Notes: generated by a model from the letters alone, not told the origin. 64,000 nucleotides of DNA from Methylocystis bryophila (GCF_027925445.1 NZ_AP027149.1:3980501-4044500); one strand, 5' to 3'. Counted from the stretch's first letter, positions 10,074 to 19,926 are shown. Numbers and translations: made by a program.

Positions 10074-10253
10074 GAAAGCGGCAAGCCGGGAGCAGAGCTT
10101 GGCCGACAAAATTTTGAGTTGGCTATCACGGATTTCGCTGCACTATTATCGGCATTACGCAATAGACGGATGGCGCAGACCTCCTGGTCCCTCTGATATC
10201 GAGAAGGAAACCAATGAAGGCGCGCGCCACCCCGCAGCGTCAGCCAGGCCCCA

Positions 10254-10448
10254 TCAGGGCTTGCTGGCTTCCTTGACCGCGTCCTTCACCACGTCTCGTG
10301 CGGTTCCGACCGCTTCGCGCACCGCGCCGCCGAGCTGGTCAGCTTTTCCACGAAGCTCGAGATCCTTGTCGCCGACCACCTTGCCAGCGACCTCTTCGAT
10401 CTTGCCTTTGATCTTTTGGGCGGCGCCCTTAATGTTTTCTTTGTCCAT
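10254..10448 (-). CDS. CsbD family stress-response protein
   Basis: A 64-residue hydrophilic protein of the CsbD family, with the diagnostic MDKENIKGAAQKIKGKIEE start and repeated KGK...GKxDQ elements. CsbD-like proteins are induced by general stress; their molecular activity is not known. The ATG at 10448 follows GGAG with 8-base spacing, so the longer frame to 10508 is rejected. It is a monocistronic unit just downstream of the large kinase gene on the same strand. Confidence 0.9.
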   Translation of the reverse strand: MDKENIKGAAQKIKGKIEEVAGKVVGDKDLELRGKADQLGGAVREAVGTARDVVKDAVKEASKP

Positions 10449-10610
10449 AACACGATCTCCGTTTCGGTTTCTTATCGCTTGGAACACTAACGGAGATCGG
10501 GGGATCAACGAAGCGTCGGAAACTACTCAAGTTGCGGCGCCGGCGGCTTGACTGATTTTTGCGGGCGCAGGCGTGCGCATCCATTCAAGAAGGCGATGTT
10601 ACGGCCGATC

Positions 10611-13600
10611 TCATTCGGCTGCCACCGCCAATCGGATGAGCGCAGGAATATTCCGAGAACCGGTCTTGCGCATGATGGCCGAGCGATGGTTCTCCACCGT
10701 CCGCTGGCTAATCCCCAGATCCGCGGCGATGTTCTTGCTCGGATGCCCGGCGAGCACGAGCCCCAGAATTTGGCGTTCACGCGCGGTCAAACCCTCAAGA
10801 TGCGCGTTGGCGGCCATGCGCCGCGCTTGCTCTCGCCCCGACGCAGTGGTTTGCTCCAGTGCATCCTTGATACTTGCGAAAAGCTCCTCATGCCCGAAAG
10901 GCTTTTCGATGAAGTCGGAGACCCCGGCCCGCATGGCTTTGACGGCCATTGAAACGTCGCCATGGCCGGTGATCATGATCGACGGCAGGGTGATCCCATC
11001 GGCCTTGAGCCGAGCCAGCAGCTCCAACCCATCCATTCCCGGCAGCACTGCGTCGATCACGAGACATCCGCGGCGTCCGGGGCGCAGGGCCGCCAGGAAC
11101 GCTTCGCAGCTCTCGAAGGTCTCCACCTCCCATCCGTGCGATTCGAGCATCTCCCGAACAGCGTCGCGAATGCTGGAGTCGTCGTCGACGACAAAAATGG
11201 CGCCAGACGATGGTTCGCCCGGAGTCCTTGTCACCGCCTCCGTCTTCTCCTCCGGCGCCGCCGAGACGAGAAGATTCTTGACGACGCGCAGCAGTTCCGC
11301 GGTCTCGACCGGCTTGCCCAGATGCTTGCAGTGTAGTCCGGCGATGGCGCGCAGCGTTTGCGTGGAAATGTCGCCGGTGATGACGATGGCGGCAATTTCG
11401 CGATGGAATTTCTCTCGCAGTTGCGAGATGACCTCGACGCCATTGGGCCCGTTGGGAAGATTGAAGTCGGCGACGATGAGATCGGGACGCTCGCTCGAAG
11501 CGAGCGCAACGACCCCATCAGCGGCGCCCAGCGGACGATATCCGGCGCCTCGCAAAAGCATTTCGAGCAGTTCGCGAATCGCTGGATCATCCTCGATAAC
11601 GAGAATCGAGGCATTCCCTTGCGCTGGCTCAACCGTAAGCTTTCCTGTGGCGGAGCCAGAAGCGACAAGCGCCGGAGACTCGATGGGCACGCCGATGCTG
11701 AACATTGAACCATGCCCAGGGCGTGATTTCACATCGATGGGGTGATCAAGCAAATTGGCCAATCGCTCCACGATGGCGAGACCAAGACCGAGCCCCTTGC
11801 TGCGCTCCCGCGCGGGGTTGTCGATTTGGTGAAACTCCTCGAAGATCGCCTGACGATACTCCTCAGGAATTCCGGGGCCCGTGTCCCACACCTCGATACG
11901 CATCATCTTGCCGCGACGGCGGCGACCGAGCAGCACCTTGCCGCGCTTCGTAAATTTCACCGCGTTGGAAAGAAGGTTACGTAGAATCTGCTCGAGCAGT
12001 CTGGGATCGCTGCGCACGACACATGTGCTGGAGACGACGCGCCACTCAAGACCCTGCGCCCGCATGTGATAGCCAAAGTCCGCGTCGAGATGCTCAAACA
12101 ACTCGTTCAAAGGAAAGCTTTCGATGTCCGCCTGGATAACGCCAGCTTCGAGCTGATTGATGTCGAGCAGTGTGTTCAGCATTCCCGACATAACGCCAAC
12201 GGTCGCGTCGAGACGCTTCAGGAGCGTTTGCGAGTCAGGGTTACCGGATGTATTGGCCAACAGTCCCTGGAGAAGTCGGATCGTTTGCAGCGGCTGCCGC
12301 AAATCATGGCTGGCGGCGGCGAGAAAGCGCGATTTGGCGACATTCGCCTGTTCGGCGGCCTGCGTGGCGGCGGCGAGCGCCTCGGCCGCGCGCTTTTTTT
12401 CGGTGATGTTCGTGAATGTGATGACGACGCCTTCGACCAAGCCGTCATGGGTTCGGTATGGCAATATCACTCTATTATACCATACTCCATTGTGGGTTTT
12501 GACTTCACGTTCGATGGTCCGATGCTCCTCGAGAACGATCGAGGCGTCTTTGATCAGATCGCCATCGTTTGCGAGCGAGGTGAAATCGGCCAGAGGCCGA
12601 CCAATGTCGGTCGAAATCACCCTGAATAGCGACATGGCCGCGGGGGTGAAGAAACGAATTCTCAGATCCTCGTCCAGAAAGATCGTGGCGATGCCTGAGC
12701 TTTCTAGAATATTCTGGAGATCATTGGAGGTGTTGCGCTGACGCTCCAAAGTCTCGTGGAGCTGGCTGTTCAACGCCGTGAGCTCCTCGTTCACCGATTG
12801 CAGCTCTTCCTTCGACGTGACCAGCTCTTCATTCGTGGATTGCGCCTCCTCATTCAGGGACATGGCTTGTTCGCTGATGCGCCTCTGCTCCTCTTTCGCC
12901 GAGTCGAGATCTCGAAGCGCGCCCTCGAGCTCCACGGTGACCTCTGCGAGCCGGCGTTCCAAATTGGCGACACGAGCTCCGTCTGCGGGAGCTGGCGCCG
13001 CCAATCGATCTGTCCTTGGGTTTGCGAAGGAGCCATCCAGAAAGCTGACGAGCAACATCCCATCGTCATGCTTCTTGACGGGCTCGACGGCGATGCAAAT
13101 GGTCGAGGACGCTTGATCCTCCTCCAGTTGAGCGTCCGTCACGACCACACGCGCCCGATCATGCTTGGCGCGCTCGATGGCGGCGCGCAGCTTGGGACGC
13201 AGACCGCCCCGCACCATCACCAAAAGATCGTTGCGGGCGACGCCCAAGGGAACCCGGAGATATTTATCCGCTGCCCCGGAAATGTGCAGACACTCCTGGC
13301 GCGCATCGATCAACACCGAACACAAAGAAAAGCTGTCATTCACAGCGCGCCGAGACAGAGCGTCGAAGTCGACCGCTCGTTCGAAGTGAGGTCTTGCTGC
13401 GGTCGCCGAAACCATCCGCTCAGTCTGAGCCCCTGCAGGAAACGCGACCTCACCCGGCCGGCTGCGGCCCATATGACGATAAATACGATGCTTCTTTGAA
13501 ATGGACTCGAAGCGCTCTCCGGAGCCGACCATCTCCGAAGGTCCGAGGAACAAAACGCCGCCATCGCGCAAGGCGAAGTGAAAAAACGACAGGATTTTGT

Positions 13601-14954
13601 GCTGCGCCTCCGGCTGCAAGTAGATGAGGAGATTGCGACAGCAGACAAGGTCAATGTTGGAAAAGGGCGCGTCCGCTAAAATGTCGTGAACCGTGAACAC
13701 GACGCAGTCGCGCAATTCGTGCGCGACCCGGTAGTGGTGGTCCTCTCTCGTGAAAAACCGCGCCAGCCGGTCCGGCGCGACATCCACTTCGATCGTTTTT
13801 GAATAGAGCCCGTCGCGCGCGAAACCGACGGCGTCCGCATTGATGTCCGACGCGAAAATCTGAAGTCGCGCCGGCCGCTTCAACTCCTCGAAAGCCTCGA
13901 GAAACAGCATGGCGAGCGAATAAGGCTCTTCACCGGTGCTGCACCCAGGACACCAGATGCGGATCGCCCGCTGGTCCTTTTGCTGATTAACGAGCTCGGG
14001 GATGATTTCATTGGACAGGTATTCAAATGCGAGCCGACCGCGGAAAAATTGCGTGACGCCAATCAACAGATCCTTGCGCAGCAGCTCGATCTCTGCTGGC
14101 TTTTCACGCAAAAGCTTTAGATAGGAGGCGGGCGTCTCGATTCGAACCGCGTTCATGCGATGCTCGAGGCGACGCTGCAACGTGCCTTCCTTATAGACGC
14201 TGAAGTCATGCCCGGTCTTGTCTCGAAGCAGCGCGATGATCTCAGAGAACTCACCTGATGCAGCAAGCGGGTGGGATTTCTTCACGTCCGCGGCCGCCGG
14301 CGCCGCTCCGTGCAGCCGTGCAAGAATGAGCTCGGGAATGTCTGCGACCAACCCGACGATATCGACGACGTCGGTTGCGATCGCGCTACGCGGCATCCCA
14401 TCGAACTCGGCCTCCTCCGGATCCTGAGCAATCACAAGGCCGCCTTTTTCCTTGATCGCGACAAGCCCGACGCTGCCGTCCGATCCGGTCCCCGATAGCA
14501 CGACGCAGACGGCCTGCTTGCCACAAGCTTCGGCGAGCGAAGCCAGGAAAAAGTCGAAGGGCAATCGCGCGCCGCGGCGTTGCGTCGGCTTCGTTAGCCG
14601 CAACAGCCCATCTCTAACCGAAAGATTGGCGCCCGGAGGAATGAGATAGACATGATTGCGTTCGAGCGGCGCGGCGTCCTTGGCTTGCGCGACCGTCATG
14701 CTCGTGTGATTGGAGAGCAATTCCTGCATGAGACTGGGATGCGTGGGATCCAGATGCTGGATCATCACGAAGGCCATTCCGCTCGTGGGACTCTGCGCAT
14801 CGAGGAAGCTGCGGAACGCCTCCAGCCCACCCGCCGAAGCGCCGATTGCGACGATCGGAAATGCGCAGCGCTGGGGCGAATCTTTTGGCGAGACGGCGCG
14901 AATGTTCTTCGAGCCGGCCGTATCGCCTTTTGCGCTTGTGGGGCTCGTCATCAT
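10611..14954 (-). CDS. CheB-CheR-PAS hybrid histidine kinase with two receiver domains and a LuxR output domain
   Basis: About 1447 residues. In order: a CheB methylesterase domain (near 30-215, with catalytic Ser in GASAGG, His in QHLDPTH and Asp in GTGSDGS); a CheR methyltransferase domain (near 235-480, CPGCSTGEEPYS and CRNLLIYL); a Gln/Glu-rich coiled coil (SLNEEAQSTNEELVTSKEEL); a PAS domain; a HisKA box (FLAAASHDLRQPLQ) and HATPase (NLLSNAVKF, DTGPGIP, GLGLGLAI). Two receiver domains follow, the second FixJ-like (IFVVDDDSSIRD), and a LuxR-type HTH ends the protein (LTARERQILGLVLAG...SQRTVENHRSAIMRK). It thus links methylation-type sensing, phosphorelay and DNA binding in one soluble chain. 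The ATG at 14954 is the most plausible start; the frame stays open to 15182. Signal and targets are unknown. Confidence 0.9.
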   Translation of the reverse strand: MMTSPTSAKGDTAGSKNIRAVSPKDSPQRCAFPIVAIGASAGGLEAFRSFLDAQSPTSGMAFVMIQHLDPTHPSLMQELLSNHTSMTVAQAKDAAPLERNHVYLIPPGANLSVRDGLLRLTKPTQRRGARLPFDFFLASLAEACGKQAVCVVLSGTGSDGSVGLVAIKEKGGLVIAQDPEEAEFDGMPRSAIATDVVDIVGLVADIPELILARLHGAAPAAADVKKSHPLAASGEFSEIIALLRDKTGHDFSVYKEGTLQRRLEHRMNAVRIETPASYLKLLREKPAEIELLRKDLLIGVTQFFRGRLAFEYLSNEIIPELVNQQKDQRAIRIWCPGCSTGEEPYSLAMLFLEAFEELKRPARLQIFASDINADAVGFARDGLYSKTIEVDVAPDRLARFFTREDHHYRVAHELRDCVVFTVHDILADAPFSNIDLVCCRNLLIYLQPEAQHKILSFFHFALRDGGVLFLGPSEMVGSGERFESISKKHRIYRHMGRSRPGEVAFPAGAQTERMVSATAARPHFERAVDFDALSRRAVNDSFSLCSVLIDARQECLHISGAADKYLRVPLGVARNDLLVMVRGGLRPKLRAAIERAKHDRARVVVTDAQLEEDQASSTICIAVEPVKKHDDGMLLVSFLDGSFANPRTDRLAAPAPADGARVANLERRLAEVTVELEGALRDLDSAKEEQRRISEQAMSLNEEAQSTNEELVTSKEELQSVNEELTALNSQLHETLERQRNTSNDLQNILESSGIATIFLDEDLRIRFFTPAAMSLFRVISTDIGRPLADFTSLANDGDLIKDASIVLEEHRTIEREVKTHNGVWYNRVILPYRTHDGLVEGVVITFTNITEKKRAAEALAAATQAAEQANVAKSRFLAAASHDLRQPLQTIRLLQGLLANTSGNPDSQTLLKRLDATVGVMSGMLNTLLDINQLEAGVIQADIESFPLNELFEHLDADFGYHMRAQGLEWRVVSSTCVVRSDPRLLEQILRNLLSNAVKFTKRGKVLLGRRRRGKMMRIEVWDTGPGIPEEYRQAIFEEFHQIDNPARERSKGLGLGLAIVERLANLLDHPIDVKSRPGHGSMFSIGVPIESPALVASGSATGKLTVEPAQGNASILVIEDDPAIRELLEMLLRGAGYRPLGAADGVVALASSERPDLIVADFNLPNGPNGVEVISQLREKFHREIAAIVITGDISTQTLRAIAGLHCKHLGKPVETAELLRVVKNLLVSAAPEEKTEAVTRTPGEPSSGAIFVVDDDSSIRDAVREMLESHGWEVETFESCEAFLAALRPGRRGCLVIDAVLPGMDGLELLARLKADGITLPSIMITGHGDVSMAVKAMRAGVSDFIEKPFGHEELFASIKDALEQTTASGREQARRMAANAHLEGLTARERQILGLVLAGHPSKNIAADLGISQRTVENHRSAIMRKTGSRNIPALIRLAVAAE

Positions 14955-15233
14955 TTCTATCCGAAATTTTGTCTGCCGCTCCGCCGCAAGCGCCATCAGC
15001 TGAGCAGCACCTGCGACTAATAGATATTGGCTCCCTTTGAATTTACAAACCCGCCCATTTTGGTCCTGGCTTGGATCTTCGATTGCGGAGTCGATTTCGT
15101 TGTTTTGAGTAGTTTCCGGGCCTACCCGCAATTTTTCTCGTGGAGCACAATCCAAAATCGATTTCCCGACGCGAAATCCCAACCGAGGCGAATTAGCTTC
15201 TTATCCGTCGGCTACAAATGCGAGATCGGTCCA

Positions 15234-15536
15234 ATGACCAGCCCTTATCAAGCGATCGTCTGGATCGATCCGCGGGAAGGAAGGTCTTCCATTTCGATTC
15301 GACTGGTCACCGCGGCGATGGCCGAGGCAAAGGCGATGCTGATCACCGGCCCAGACAGCGCCGAATTGGAACTGGCCGCGTGTTAGACGAGCCGTCATGC
15401 CCATTCCGCCAGCTGCATTGTCGGCGTGGAGACGATTGATCATATCGACGGACCCTTGGCCGCGGTCGCTCGGCTCTACTTTAACCCCAAGGACGGTTCT
15501 CAACAGGGAAGCTCGCGAACGCAGCTAGGGCTTTAG
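15234..15536 (+). pseudogene. Decayed 'translational machinery protein'-like gene
   Basis: The frame begins MTSPYQAIVWIDPRE, continues with VTAAMAEAKAMLITGPDSAELELA, meets an in-frame TAG at 15384-15386, then resumes in the same frame with IVGVETIDHIDGPLAAVARLYFNPKD. These pieces match, in order, the start, middle and end of a roughly 120-residue conserved proteobacterial protein often labelled 'translational machinery protein'. A GRKVFHFDST segment in another frame marks an additional indel near 15275, and some 40 residues of the middle are missing. It is therefore a pseudogene. The family name is recalled rather than searched. Confidence 0.6.
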
Positions 15537-15554
15537 TGCCAGAAAGGAGTTCTC

Positions 15555-15713
15555 ATGTCACTCGGGACAATCCTTCTCATCGTTCTCGTCCTGATGCTCG
15601 TCGGGGCGTTCCCGACTTGGTCCCATAGCGCCAGCTGGGGCTATTTCCCGTCGGGCGCCCTCGGAACGATTCTGATCGTGGTGCTCATCCTCGTTTTGTT
15701 GGGCCGATTATAG
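15555..15713 (+). CDS. DUF3309 family small membrane protein
   Basis: A 52-residue protein of two hydrophobic helices: SLGTILLIVLVLMLVGAFPTW, a short WGYFPSG turn, and LGTILIVVLILVLLGRL. This is the classic DUF3309 layout. The ATG is preceded by AAAGGAG with good spacing. Such proteins are common near stress genes in Hyphomicrobiales; function unknown, location inner membrane. Confidence 0.88.
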   Translation: MSLGTILLIVLVLMLVGAFPTWSHSASWGYFPSGALGTILIVVLILVLLGRL

Positions 15714-15914
15714 ACGCCTGCGAAGTCCCGCGGTTGGGATTCGTCGCGATTCCCGCGCCGGTTGGCGCGGGTTGTTCCGGGGCCCCCGACATCTGTCGCT
15801 GTGGCTTATCATTTAGTCTGGATAAGCCGCATGAGTGTTGGCGGCTCAAGGGAAAATATTCATCGCTGCATGTGAACGCGGGGTCGCCCTGCGGCAAGAT
15901 CAAAGGAGCCCAAA

Positions 15915-16145
15915 ATGCGCGGATTTCATGAGGCGCAAGCGAGCGAGTCTCGGTTGCGGGTCGTCTTCGAGGACGATCAGATTTCTTTCGGCTTTCCGAC
16001 CGTAGCGACGCTCGGCGATGTCGCCGATTGGGTGGGGGGCCTCGCCAAATTCCATGAAAGCTCTCTCGTCGCCGTCGATGTCAAGATACCGAGACGCGCT
16101 GCTCCATCCATCGCTTCGACAGGAGCCTCCCAAGGAACGCACTGA
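15915..16145 (+). CDS. Small conserved hypothetical protein (76 aa)
   Basis: A 76-residue soluble protein starting MRGFHEAQASESRLRVVFEDDQISFGF. The first 57 residues, through VAVDVKI, resemble short conserved hypotheticals of Rhizobiales that end at about that point. The remaining RRAAPSIASTGASQGTH looks like read-through after a small change, so the original C-terminus may be altered. AAGGAG lies six bases before the ATG. Function unknown. Confidence 0.6.
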   Translation: MRGFHEAQASESRLRVVFEDDQISFGFPTVATLGDVADWVGGLAKFHESSLVAVDVKIPRRAAPSIASTGASQGTH

Positions 16146-16922
16146 CATTTCCATCGCCGCTTCGCCGTTCAAGCGCAGGCCGCAGAAGCAACCGGTTTCG
16201 CGGGTCGCCGACCCGCTCCCCAACGGGTGCGCTGCCGGCAAGGTGACGCCTTCGCGCACATCAAGACGCGTTGGCCTAACGCTCGCAAGGATCGATTTCC
16301 CGCGTGCTACGTCTCCGGCCTTTCGCGGCGCAAGGATCATGCACAAGTCGCCCTTCGGCGCTCATGGTCGAGAACACTGTCCTTGGGAATGCTCGTGCTG
16401 TAGATCTCGGCGCCGATTGCGCTGGAGCCGCCGAAAGCGATCACCCCCTCAAGAGCGGAGGATGGTTACAGTGAGATCGCCCCCCGCGCATTCCATACCG
16501 AGCCTGCAACACAGCGCGTCGCCACGGTCTGCCAGAGTGCGTGAGCCTATCCATTGGAGGGCATATGGCGCGTGAGTAGATTCCGAGGCTGGCTCCGAAT
16601 CACAGAATTCAGTTACGTAAGGGACCACTGAGTTCCCCTCCCTTGGGGGTTTCTCCCGGATGCGCGGGGCTCCCCGAGCCCGGCGTGATTCCTCCCTCAC
16701 GCCTTCACGCAACAATGTTCCGAGGAGAACCCGGCTCCGGGTCAGAGGACGCGGAGCCGGGGAACTTTTTTGGCTAGGCAATTCGGACGCGCTCATGAGC
16801 CAGACGGCCCGGGGCAAACTCTGCCATCCAACGAGATTAGCGCAAACACCATCATCCAATAGATAGCGGATGGCGGCTCGTGGAGGCGGTCCGACCATGC
16901 AAGCGAAGGCGATACGGCTTAG
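16146..16922. other. Gene-poor region with one hairpin
   Basis: About 780 bases with several open frames (for example 16018-16575 plus and 16449-17255 minus) whose Arg/Pro/Ser-rich translations have no family features. I call none of them genes. The only clear structure is the hairpin at 16730-16771. The region may contain a small RNA ending at that hairpin, but nothing proves it. Confidence 0.4.
16730..16771 (+). terminator. Strong GC hairpin followed by a T run
   Basis: CCCGGCTCC pairs with GGAGCCGGG around a 14-base loop. GAAC and TTTTTT follow. This has the form of an intrinsic terminator on the plus strand, but no called gene lies shortly upstream, so it may end an unannotated transcript. 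Confidence 0.5.
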
Positions 16923-17939
16923 ATGCGGCCGTTCGAGAGCGACCACAATCCTGCTGGCATGGGCCGCATGAAGAAGATCTTGGGACGTCTTTGGTCGCTC
17001 GTCGGCTTCATAGCCGTGATCGGTTCTTTCTATCTGCTTTACCGTGAGTTGAAGGGCGAGGCCGTCAGGGCTGATGTCTGGGCCGACCTGAAAGCCATCC
17101 CACTTTCTGCATATCTCGCCGCTGGCGCATCGACCTTGATGGCGTACGCAGCGCTCGCCTGGTACGATCACATCGCGCTGCTGCACCTTGGGGTAAGGCA
17201 CATCTCTTGGATTTACATCTCCATCTGTTCCTTCACGACCTATGCCTTGTCTCACAACGTCGGCGCTTCGGTATTGTCCGGCGCCATGGTTCGTTACCGC
17301 GCATATTCGACGAAGGGGCTGACGATGGCGCAGGTGGGCGTGCTCGTCACGTTCTGTGCCCTCACCTTCGCCCTTGGCGGTATCTTAGTCGGCGGCATAT
17401 TGCTTACCACCCGTCCCGCCATGTTGCAGCGCCTGTCTGGAATGCTGCCCGCGATCATCACCGATCCAGATACGGCGCTCACGATCGGGCTCGGCTGCCT
17501 CGCCGTCGTCGCGCTCTACGTCATTGGCTCGCTGATGCGTTTTCGCCCGCTCGCGATTAGCAAAATGGAAATCGTCTATCCGCGCCCGGGAGTCATGGCT
17601 AGGCAGTTGTTCGCGGCGCCCATCGAACTGGCTGGCGCAGCGGGCATCATCTATTTTGCGCTACCCGAAATCGGCAATCCCGGCCCTCTTGTCGTGCTGG
17701 GCACGTTTCTCTTTTCATTTTCGGCGGCGCTCGTCTCCACTGCGCCCGCCGGGTTAGGCGTGTTCGAAGTTTTGTTTATCAAGGCCATGCCCGACGTGCC
17801 GCACCTGAAAGTGCTTTCGGCGCTGCTCGTCTTTCGCCTGTTCTATTTGGTTATTCCGCTTCTGATGGCGATCGCCGTCGTGATCATTTTCGAGCGCGGC
17901 AAGCTCAGGGAAGCCAAAGGTCGCAGCGATCCAGACTGA
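16923..17939 (+). CDS. LPG-synthase-TM / UPF0104 family membrane protein
   Basis: A 338-residue integral membrane protein with about eight hydrophobic segments, of the UPF0104/lysylphosphatidylglycerol-synthase membrane-domain family (YbhN-like). Visible family features are YALSHNVGASVLSGAMVRYRAYSTKGL, and SAALVSTAPAGLGVFEVLF near the end. It lacks the soluble aminoacyl transferase domain, so it is probably not itself an aminoacyl-lipid synthase; the family is thought to act as lipid flippases or transporters. The start could be the ATG at 16923, 16959 or 16968; none has a strong ribosome-binding site. Confidence 0.85.
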   Translation: MRPFESDHNPAGMGRMKKILGRLWSLVGFIAVIGSFYLLYRELKGEAVRADVWADLKAIPLSAYLAAGASTLMAYAALAWYDHIALLHLGVRHISWIYISICSFTTYALSHNVGASVLSGAMVRYRAYSTKGLTMAQVGVLVTFCALTFALGGILVGGILLTTRPAMLQRLSGMLPAIITDPDTALTIGLGCLAVVALYVIGSLMRFRPLAISKMEIVYPRPGVMARQLFAAPIELAGAAGIIYFALPEIGNPGPLVVLGTFLFSFSAALVSTAPAGLGVFEVLFIKAMPDVPHLKVLSALLVFRLFYLVIPLLMAIAVVIIFERGKLREAKGRSDPD

Positions 17940-18027
17940 TCAAGGCTTTCCGGTAGTACGAACAGAGCCAGCCTAAGCGCCCAACGATCCGCGAAAGAGG
18001 CGGGCTAACGCCCGAAGGCGGCGCGGC

Positions 18028-19926
18028 TCAATCTTCGTGTTTCGAAAACGATGGCGCTATTTCAAGAATCCTTTCAACAGTGGCGCGAAGTGAAGCCTTG
18101 ACCAGATCGAGTTTCACCAAAGCGTGCATAACCTCATCGTCGTCAATTGCGGTCGTTCTACCGAGCAGCGCAATGAGGACTATTGCTGCTGGGGCCCTTC
18201 GGCGCAAGCGCCGCACGGCATAGTGTATTTGCGCGGGAGTGGGCGTTTCGATGTAGCACAGGCAGATCAATCCGACATCCGTGGTGTCCAGAGAAGAGAC
18301 GCGCGATTTCGACAGCACGCCGAATTCTTCGGCGCGTGCGCCAACTCCGCTTCGTTCGAGGAGCTGGGTGACTATCAAGGCCAAGGCCTCGTCAATCAGC
18401 CCGAGGCCAGGAATGCAGAGCGCCAACCTGCCGGTTCGGCCCCGTTGCGCCAGTTCCCGCGCCGCTTCTTCGGCCTTGTCGGCACGCGCCGACTCCCTCG
18501 CCTCGATTGCAGCTTCATGTGCTGGCTCGGGATCGCCTTTATGATCGCTCAGGTCGTCGACGATTTCGGCGACTGCGTCGCGAATGAGCAGTGTCCGATC
18601 GGGGTCGAGCAAACCACGCTCCGCGTCGGCCGCGGCAAGCTTGAGACCTTCCAGGAGGACTTCTTCGTAATAGGCGAGCAGTGACCTCTCCTTCAAAAAC
18701 ATTCGCGCCTGCTCACTCGCCTCCACCGGATCTCTTGCCAGCATCCGTTGATAGAGGAGCTCCGCCGGCATAAGCGCGGGTTGGTCGCCGAGCATCACGG
18801 TCAAGAATGCCAGTCGCTCCACATGCCGGCCAAGCACCACCAGGCAAATGGTCAGCGGCGTCGCCAAGATCAGTCCGATCGGCCCCCAGAGCCATGTCCA
18901 GAACGTGGCGGAGGTGACGACGGCGATTGGTGAAAGCCCCGAGCTATGTCCGTAGGCCAAGGGCTCGATGATCTGCCCGGCTATTGTCTCCACAATCAGG
19001 AACAACACGGCCGTCCATAAGACCATGGCCCAGCCTGTGGCGGCGGCCGCCGCTAAGATGAGCGGAAAGATCGCCGAGATGAGGGGGCCGATGTAAGGGA
19101 CGAAACGGAAAATCATCGCCAGCATCCCCCACAATGGGGCGCTCGGAACGCCGATGATCCAAAGCCCTGCGCCCACCACGAGCCCAAAGCCCGCGTTGAG
19201 CGCGACTTGAGTGAGGAAAAGCCGGCTGAGCCGCTGAGCCGCATCGTCGAATGCTGCAGTCGTGCGTTGAATATCCCTCGATCCGGCGAGCCGGACAAGC
19301 CGGCTCCTCAAATCCTGCCTTTGAGCGAGAATGAGGATGACAAAGATCACGACGATACCACCGGTGGCGAGGGGACTAACCAGCGCCGTGATGACGGCCC
19401 CGACCGTCTGCAGAGCGCTGGAAGTCGGTTTCGCGATTTCCACCTGAATGGACTCGGTGGAAGCTCCGCCAGGCGGCGTCAGAGCAGCACTCGCCGGAGC
19501 GCCGCGCTTCGGGCTGTTGAGCTCCCTGTTTAACTCTTGCAGAATTTCGGAAGCGCGTTCGAGCGTGCCCGTTACCGCTGTGGCTCCGCGCAGGCTCTGA
19601 ATCTTTTCGCGCAACGTCGATTGATAACGCGGCAGGTCGCTCGCCAGCTTGTTGACCTCCACGACCATCAGCCCACCCAAGCTGAAAATCGCCGAGAACG
19701 CGAAGACCGCCACAAAAACGACGGCGAGACTGCGCGGAACACGCCAGCCTTGTAGTAGTCGAACGGGAGGGGCGAGCACGAAACTCATGAGCACCGCGAG
19801 CGCGATCGGGACCAAGACCTCGCGGCCAATATAGAGGCAAGCAATTATTACGAAGCCAAAAATGACCTCCGTGAGCGGCGAACCTTGAACGTCGCCGCCG
19901 CTCTGCGAAGATTTGGGGGGAACCAT
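18028..19926 (-). CDS. AI-2E family transporter with a long soluble C-terminal domain
   Basis: A 632-residue protein. Residues about 15-375 form an AI-2E/PerM-type permease with about eight helices, including IFRFVPYIGPLISAIFPL and WGPIGLILATPLTICLVVLG. The family is assigned to autoinducer-2 export or ion antiport, but substrates are largely unproven. About 250 further residues are cytoplasmic, partly Ala/Glu-rich coil (EARESARADKAEEAARELAQ) and then an alpha/beta segment (LALCIPGLGLIDEALALIVTQLLE...VGLICLCYIETPTPAQI). I use the ATG at 19926 because the upstream part of the frame is the sequence of a broken integrase read in another frame. Confidence 0.83.
   Translation of the reverse strand: MVPPKSSQSGGDVQGSPLTEVIFGFVIIACLYIGREVLVPIALAVLMSFVLAPPVRLLQGWRVPRSLAVVFVAVFAFSAIFSLGGLMVVEVNKLASDLPRYQSTLREKIQSLRGATAVTGTLERASEILQELNRELNSPKRGAPASAALTPPGGASTESIQVEIAKPTSSALQTVGAVITALVSPLATGGIVVIFVILILAQRQDLRSRLVRLAGSRDIQRTTAAFDDAAQRLSRLFLTQVALNAGFGLVVGAGLWIIGVPSAPLWGMLAMIFRFVPYIGPLISAIFPLILAAAAATGWAMVLWTAVLFLIVETIAGQIIEPLAYGHSSGLSPIAVVTSATFWTWLWGPIGLILATPLTICLVVLGRHVERLAFLTVMLGDQPALMPAELLYQRMLARDPVEASEQARMFLKERSLLAYYEEVLLEGLKLAAADAERGLLDPDRTLLIRDAVAEIVDDLSDHKGDPEPAHEAAIEARESARADKAEEAARELAQRGRTGRLALCIPGLGLIDEALALIVTQLLERSGVGARAEEFGVLSKSRVSSLDTTDVGLICLCYIETPTPAQIHYAVRRLRRRAPAAIVLIALLGRTTAIDDDEVMHALVKLDLVKASLRATVERILEIAPSFSKHED

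Noticed and set aside
5491..16587. Identical 15-mer TGAGTAGATTCCGAG at 5491-5505 and 16573-16587
   Set aside because: In a 64-kb window one or two shared 15-mers are expected by chance, and the flanks do not match.
16449..17255. 268-codon minus-strand open frame
   Set aside because: It overlaps the start of the LPG-synthase-like membrane protein gene and has no recognisable features.
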